From positions 1 through 8,694 of the forward strand of contig DKGK01000092.1 of assembly GCA_002453265.1 (NCBI GenBank): a DNA stretch of 8,694 nt, given 5' to 3'. A program made the position numbers and the translations under genes. The notes below the pieces were generated by a model that worked only from the letters and a program-made list of their open reading frames with translations, made no database searches and was not told the origin of the DNA. This stretch comes from Flavobacteriales bacterium UBA6772 (GTDB lineage: Bacteria; Bacteroidota; Bacteroidia; Flavobacteriales; UBA7430). Positions 5,457-8,694 of this stretch are shown here, piece after piece. Numbering within the stretch: the stretch's first letter is position 1; every line of letters begins with the position of its first letter.

Positions 5457-5894
5457 ATGAAGAAACTAATTTTAGGAATTGTATTCGCAGTAGCAACTAC
5501 ATTCGCATCTCAAGCACAAGAAATCTCTTTTGAAAAAGACATCCACGATTTCGGAACATTCGAGCAACACGGTAACGGTTTGTACGAATTTAAATTCACC
5601 AATACTGGAGATGCTCCTTTAATTATTTCAAATTCAAAAGGAAGTTGTGGTTGTACTGTGCCAATCTGGCCAAAAGCTCCTATTGCTCCTGGTGCATCAG
5701 ATGTAATAAAAGTTAAATACGACACTAAAAGAATTGGTGCATTTAACAAAAGTGTTACAATCACATCAAACGCAAAAACAGAAGCTACAAAAGTAATCCG
5801 TATTAAAGGGAAAACACTTGCTGCTGAAGGAGAACAAACAACTCCAGTAAAAAAACCAGTTGGAAATTCACCTGTAGCAAAACCGACTAAATAA
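5457..5894 (+). CDS. DUF1573 family secreted protein
   Basis: A 145-residue exported protein. The signal peptide MKKLILGIVFAVATTFASQA is followed by a likely cut before Q21. The mature part is a DUF1573 domain: FEKDIHDFGTFEQHGNGLYEFKFTNTGDAPLIIS, then the hallmark SCGCTVP with C64 and C66, then the PIAPGASDVIKVKYDT block and GAFNKSVTITSNA. This is an immunoglobulin-like beta-sandwich related to ASH/MSP domains, common as one or more copies in Bacteroidota; its molecular role is unknown. The tail from about residue 122 is a Pro/Thr/Lys-rich, probably unstructured extension (TTPVKKPVGNSPVAKPTK). It has its own strong promoter and terminator, so it is a single-gene, probably well expressed unit. 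The two cysteines could bind metal or form a disulphide; neither is shown by the sequence. Confidence 0.92.
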   Translation: MKKLILGIVFAVATTFASQAQEISFEKDIHDFGTFEQHGNGLYEFKFTNTGDAPLIISNSKGSCGCTVPIWPKAPIAPGASDVIKVKYDTKRIGAFNKSVTITSNAKTEATKVIRIKGKTLAAEGEQTTPVKKPVGNSPVAKPTK

Positions 5895-5895
5895 G

Positions 5896-5980
5896 TTAGG
5901 TAGTTCATAATATTTTAAGAAATTTGTCTCGCAGTAAATGCGGGACATTTTTTTTGTTTAAAAGTTAAAAAACTACCTAA
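5896..5980. repeat. 10-bp inverted repeat enclosing the DUF1573 terminator
   Basis: TTAGGTAGTT (5896-5905) and AACTACCTAA (5971-5980) are exact reverse complements, 65 bases apart, on either side of the terminator hairpin. The right arm ends on the A of the aminotransferase start codon. In a read-through transcript the arms could pair and cover that start. Confidence 0.4.
5925..5955 (+). terminator. Rho-independent terminator of the DUF1573 gene
   Basis: TGTCTCGCA (5925-5933) pairs with TGCGGGACA (5939-5947), nine pairs with one wobble and a GTAAA loop. Eight T follow (5948-5955). It lies 30 bases after the stop and ends 24 bases before the aminotransferase start. Confidence 0.9.
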
Positions 5981-7185
5981 TGCCAAATATTTCAGCCAAA
6001 GGGCTAAGAATGCCAGAATCGCCAATTAGAAAGTTGGTGCCGTTTGCAGAAGATGCAAAGAAAAGAGGAACTGAAGTAATTCACCTCAATATAGGCCAAC
6101 CAGATATTAAAACCCCAGATGTAGCCTTAGAAGCAATTCGCAACTTTGAACCTAAAGTTGTAGCATATAGTCATTCTGCAGGATTCCAATCGTACAGAGA
6201 AGGATTAGCTACCTACTATAAAAATGCTGGACTCCAAGTAGAGCACCAAAACATATTGGTTACTACAGGTGGTTCGGAAGCAATAACTATTTCTTTAAAC
6301 AGCATAATGGACGAGGGCGATGAAATCATCATTCCTGAACCCTTTTATGCAAACTACAACGGATTTTCGACCTCTGCAGGTGTTATTGTAAAACCAATTA
6401 CCTCTAGTATAGAAAGCGGTTTTGCACTTCCTTCAATTTCGGAGTTCGAAAAACTGATTACAGCTAAAACCAAGGCTATATTAATCTGTAACCCTGGAAA
6501 TCCTACTGGATATTTATATTCTCAGAAAGAATTAAACTCTCTAAAAGAAATCGTTTTAAAACACGACCTCTTCCTTATTGCCGATGAGGTTTACCGAGAA
6601 TTTGCTTACGACGGAAAAAAACATATTTCTATATTAGAACTCGAAGGACTAGACCAAAACTCTATAGTTATAGATTCTGTTTCTAAGCGCTACAGTATGT
6701 GTGGAGCAAGAGTTGGGTGTATTGTTTCTAAAAACAATCATTTTTTAGCCACAGCACTAAAGTTTGCTCAAGCTAGATTAAGTCCACCTACATTTGGACA
6801 AGTTGCAGGAGAAGCAGCATTAAAAACACCCGCATCTTACTTTACCGAAGTTATAGAAGAATATGTAGAGCGTAGAGATTTACTTATAGAAGGATTAAAT
6901 GCTATTGAAGGCGTAGTATGTCCAAAACCATCTGGTGCTTTTTACTGTATCGCTCAATTACCTGTAGATGATGCAGATGTATTTGCACAGTGGCTATTAG
7001 AAGAATTTAGCTGGAACAACAAAACCGTTATGGTAGCTCCAGCTGCAGGATTTTACTCTACTCCTGAAATAGGAAAACAACAAATCCGTATTGCTTACGT
7101 GCTTAACACATCTGATTTAAAAGATGCGATTACGATTATAGAGGAAGCTTTAAAAGTTTATTCGTGTACAATACACACAAAATAA
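5980..7185 (+). CDS. PLP-dependent class I/II aminotransferase (aspartate aminotransferase-like)
   Basis: A 401-residue cytosolic fold-type I enzyme that moves an amino group between an amino acid and a 2-oxo acid using pyridoxal phosphate. Key parts are present: the N-terminal LNIGQPDIKTP segment that closes the active site, TTGGSEAI for the cofactor phosphate, NPGNPTG (171-177), D202 and Y205 in ADEVYREF for the pyridine ring, the Schiff-base lysine K236 in DSVSKRYSMCGARVG, and R370 in IRIAY for the substrate carboxylate. It resembles the aspartate/aromatic group; exact substrate cannot be read from sequence. Length is normal. The ATG lies 24 bases after the DUF1573 terminator and I see no TAnnTTTG box in between, so expression by read-through or from a non-consensus promoter is likely. 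No clear terminator follows the stop. Confidence 0.92.
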   Translation: MPNISAKGLRMPESPIRKLVPFAEDAKKRGTEVIHLNIGQPDIKTPDVALEAIRNFEPKVVAYSHSAGFQSYREGLATYYKNAGLQVEHQNILVTTGGSEAITISLNSIMDEGDEIIIPEPFYANYNGFSTSAGVIVKPITSSIESGFALPSISEFEKLITAKTKAILICNPGNPTGYLYSQKELNSLKEIVLKHDLFLIADEVYREFAYDGKKHISILELEGLDQNSIVIDSVSKRYSMCGARVGCIVSKNNHFLATALKFAQARLSPPTFGQVAGEAALKTPASYFTEVIEEYVERRDLLIEGLNAIEGVVCPKPSGAFYCIAQLPVDDADVFAQWLLEEFSWNNKTVMVAPAAGFYSTPEIGKQQIRIAYVLNTSDLKDAITIIEEALKVYSCTIHTK

Positions 7186-7277
7186 ACTCATGCTACGGCT
7201 AGCTTTCAAAGCAAAAAAGATGTAATGAATACTATTTAAAAACTCAAAAAATGCCACTTATTTTATTCGAAAAAAAC

Positions 7278-7285
7278 TATTTTTG
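7278..7285 (+). promoter_or_regulatory. -7 promoter element (TATTTTTG) of the GAPDH gene
   Basis: TATTTTTG matches TAnnTTTG exactly, 33 bases before the ATG at 7319. No TTTG is seen 19-21 bases upstream, so the promoter may need an activator. The predicted start near 7290 gives a leader of about 29 bases. The remainder of the 133-base gap after the aminotransferase is AT-rich with no gene. Confidence 0.6.
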
Positions 7286-7306
7286 TAAACCAATAAAGTT
7301 TACAAA
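7282..7306. promoter_or_regulatory. Perfect 9-7-9 inverted repeat over the GAPDH promoter (likely operator)
   Basis: TTTGTAAAC (7282-7290) and GTTTACAAA (7298-7306) are exact reverse complements around CAATAAA. The left arm shares the last four bases of the -7 box and the repeat spans the predicted transcription start. That suits a dimeric regulator blocking polymerase better than an RNA hairpin, since the left arm would hardly be transcribed. The regulator is unknown. Confidence 0.6.
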
Positions 7307-7318
7307 TAAAATTCAGAT

Positions 7319-8694
7319 ATGAATTACCAAGAAGAATTAAATGCTCGTATTGCTGAAGAGAGAGCAGCGATTGAGCTTATTAAAATTACAAGTGATTTAT
7401 CTTTTGAAAGATCGATTGAGTTAGTTATTTTTAGACATCAATTAATAGACAAAAGATCGAGTGAGATTTTGAATCTACACGAATACGCGAAGAACTTTGT
7501 TAATAAACCAATTAATATATTCGAAACTTTAGCAATTGCTAGAGGGATTTCTGACTCTTCAATAGCTCCTTCTAAAATCGACTTAGGTAAACTTACCTTC
7601 GAGTGGATTAACGAAAAAGAACAATTTACAGATGTGGCCGCTTTTGTGGTAGAAAAATTAAATTTCGTAAATAACGAAAGTACTTCTATTACGCCTAAAG
7701 ACGTAGTGCTTTATGGATTTGGTAGAATTGGTCGTTTACTTGCCCGCGAACTTATGGCGCAAGAAGGTAAAGGAGAGCAACTACGTTTAAGAGCGATTGT
7801 TTTGCGTAACAACGATGAGCAAAACATCATTAAAAGAGCTTCTTTATTACGCACCGACTCAGTACACGGAAAATTCCCTGGTACTGTAGTAGAAGACATC
7901 GAAAACAAAGCGTTAATAATTAATGGCCAAACAGTTAAACTTATAAAAGTGTCTAACCCTGAAGAAGCAGATTATACTGCTTACGGAATAGACAATGCTT
8001 TGTTAATAGACAATACAGGTGTATTTACAAATAAGGAAACACTAAGTAAGCACTTAAAAGCAAGAGGTGTTTCTAAAGTATTATTAACAGCTCCAGGAAA
8101 AGAGATTCCTAATATTGTATTTGGTGCAAATCACCTAGAATACGATTTAGATACACACAATATTTTCTCTGCAGCTTCCTGTACAACTAATGCTATTACC
8201 CCTATTTTAAAAGTAGTAAACGATAATTTAGGAGTTGAAAAAGGTCATATTGAAACGGTTCACGCCTATACCAACGACCAAAACTTGGTTGACAATATGC
8301 ACAAAAAAGAACGTAGAGGAAGAGCTGCAGCTTTAAACATGGTTATTACAAGTACTGGTGCTGGTAAGGCAGTCGTAAAAGTAATTCCTTCTTTAGAAGG
8401 TAAGCTTACTGCAAACGCAGTACGAGTTCCTACTCCAAACGGTTCTTTAGCTATTTTAAACCTTACACTAAACAAAACTACCTCAGTAGAAGAGATTAAC
8501 ACTATTGTAAAAAATGCGGCTTTAGAGGGTGCTTTAGTTGAGCAAATCAACTACTCTATTTCTAAAGAATTAGTTTCTACAGATATTGTGGGTAATAGTG
8601 CAGCATCTATTTACGATAGCCCTGCAACTATTGTTTCTCAAGACGGTAAAAATGTGGTACTTTATGTTTGGTACGACAACGAATATGGATACTC
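7319..8694 (+). CDS. gap: Glyceraldehyde-3-phosphate dehydrogenase, long form (3' end cut by window)
   Basis: Open from ATG 7319 to the right edge, 458 codons, lacking perhaps the last 20. It interconverts glyceraldehyde 3-phosphate and 1,3-bisphosphoglycerate with NAD(P). The first ~130 residues are an extension absent from ordinary ~330-residue GAPDH, largely helical and charged at its start (MNYQEELNARIAEERAAIEL). Then comes the Rossmann motif GFGRIGR (133-139), the DSVHGKFPG block, catalytic C288 in AASCTTNAITP and H315 in ETVHAYTNDQ. Their separation of 27 equals that of the classical C149/H176 pair. RGRAAALN, STGAGKAV, VRVPTPNGS and WYDNEYGY complete the catalytic domain. This ~480-residue class is known in Bacteroidota and some Gammaproteobacteria, often beside a standard glycolytic GAPDH, and may serve gluconeogenesis; that role is inference. 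An inverted repeat covers its promoter. Confidence 0.94.
   Translation, partial: MNYQEELNARIAEERAAIELIKITSDLSFERSIELVIFRHQLIDKRSSEILNLHEYAKNFVNKPINIFETLAIARGISDSSIAPSKIDLGKLTFEWINEKEQFTDVAAFVVEKLNFVNNESTSITPKDVVLYGFGRIGRLLARELMAQEGKGEQLRLRAIVLRNNDEQNIIKRASLLRTDSVHGKFPGTVVEDIENKALIINGQTVKLIKVSNPEEADYTAYGIDNALLIDNTGVFTNKETLSKHLKARGVSKVLLTAPGKEIPNIVFGANHLEYDLDTHNIFSAASCTTNAITPILKVVNDNLGVEKGHIETVHAYTNDQNLVDNMHKKERRGRAAALNMVITSTGAGKAVVKVIPSLEGKLTANAVRVPTPNGSLAILNLTLNKTTSVEEINTIVKNAALEGALVEQINYSISKELVSTDIVGNSAASIYDSPATIVSQDGKNVVLYVWYDNEYGY

Noticed and set aside
5510..5908. 132-codon open frame on the minus strand over DUF1573
   Set aside because: Antisense to a gene with clear signal peptide, promoter and terminator; no family resemblance.
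7186..7215. Terminator after the aminotransferase gene
   Set aside because: Only four- to five-base complementary patches (GCTA/TAGC, GCTTT/AAAGC) and no T run.
7711..8550. Two minus-strand open frames (7711-7908 and 8266-8550)
   Set aside because: Both are antisense to the GAPDH catalytic domain and have no features of their own.
1..8694. CRISPR array, tRNA or rRNA gene, insertion sequence, toxin-antitoxin or phage module
   Set aside because: No regularly spaced repeats, no tRNA-like or rRNA sequence and no transposase or integrase motifs seen. The small RHH plus DUF4177 pair looks like a toxin-antitoxin layout, but DUF4177 is not a known toxin and the pair follows the SPFH gene.

Overview
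The window looks like chromosome of a low-GC member of the Bacteroidota, most likely family Flavobacteriaceae. Five genes have a perfect TAnnTTTG element, the -7 box of this phylum's primary sigma factor, a short distance upstream. Most starts lack a Shine-Dalgarno sequence and have A-rich leaders. The protein types also fit: a LolA-like carrier, a DUF1573 protein, an SPFH/ribbon-helix-helix/DUF4177 cluster, and a ~480-residue GAPDH with an N-terminal extension. The organism call is inference from these signs.

Layout. Positions 1-114 are the 3' end of valS, closed by a strong terminator. Positions 164-672 hold no intact gene, but carry what looks like a decayed small lipoprotein gene, a hairpin, and the promoter of the next gene. 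Then come a LolA-family periplasmic carrier (673-1311) and a ferritin (1378-1899). A minus-strand operon runs the other way: SPFH/band-7 membrane protein (3157-2300), small ribbon-helix-helix protein (2297-2112) and DUF4177 protein (2102-1896). Its last stop codon interlocks with the ferritin stop. Divergently placed is a SlyD-like FKBP prolyl isomerase (3287-3790) with its own promoter and terminator. Next are a DEAD-box (DEFD) RNA helicase with a DbpA-type tail (3881-5191), a DUF1573 secreted protein (5457-5894), a class I/II PLP aminotransferase (5980-7185), and a long-form GAPDH that runs off the right edge (7319-8694).

The genes are mainly housekeeping: translation and RNA (valS, helicase), envelope (LolA, SPFH, DUF1573), protein folding (SlyD), iron storage (ferritin) and central or amino-acid metabolism (GAPDH, aminotransferase). 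Most are single transcription units; the SPFH-RHH-DUF4177 set is the one obvious operon.

I did not find a convincing new multi-gene system. The points most worth a second look are small: a perfect 9-7-9 inverted repeat over the GAPDH promoter, an 8-7-8 inverted repeat at the SPFH start, a palindrome in the slyD promoter, a probably leaderless helicase mRNA, the decayed gene whose frame is broken only by TAA/TAG codons plus one frame change, and a 15-codon ORF with an unusually good ribosome binding site.
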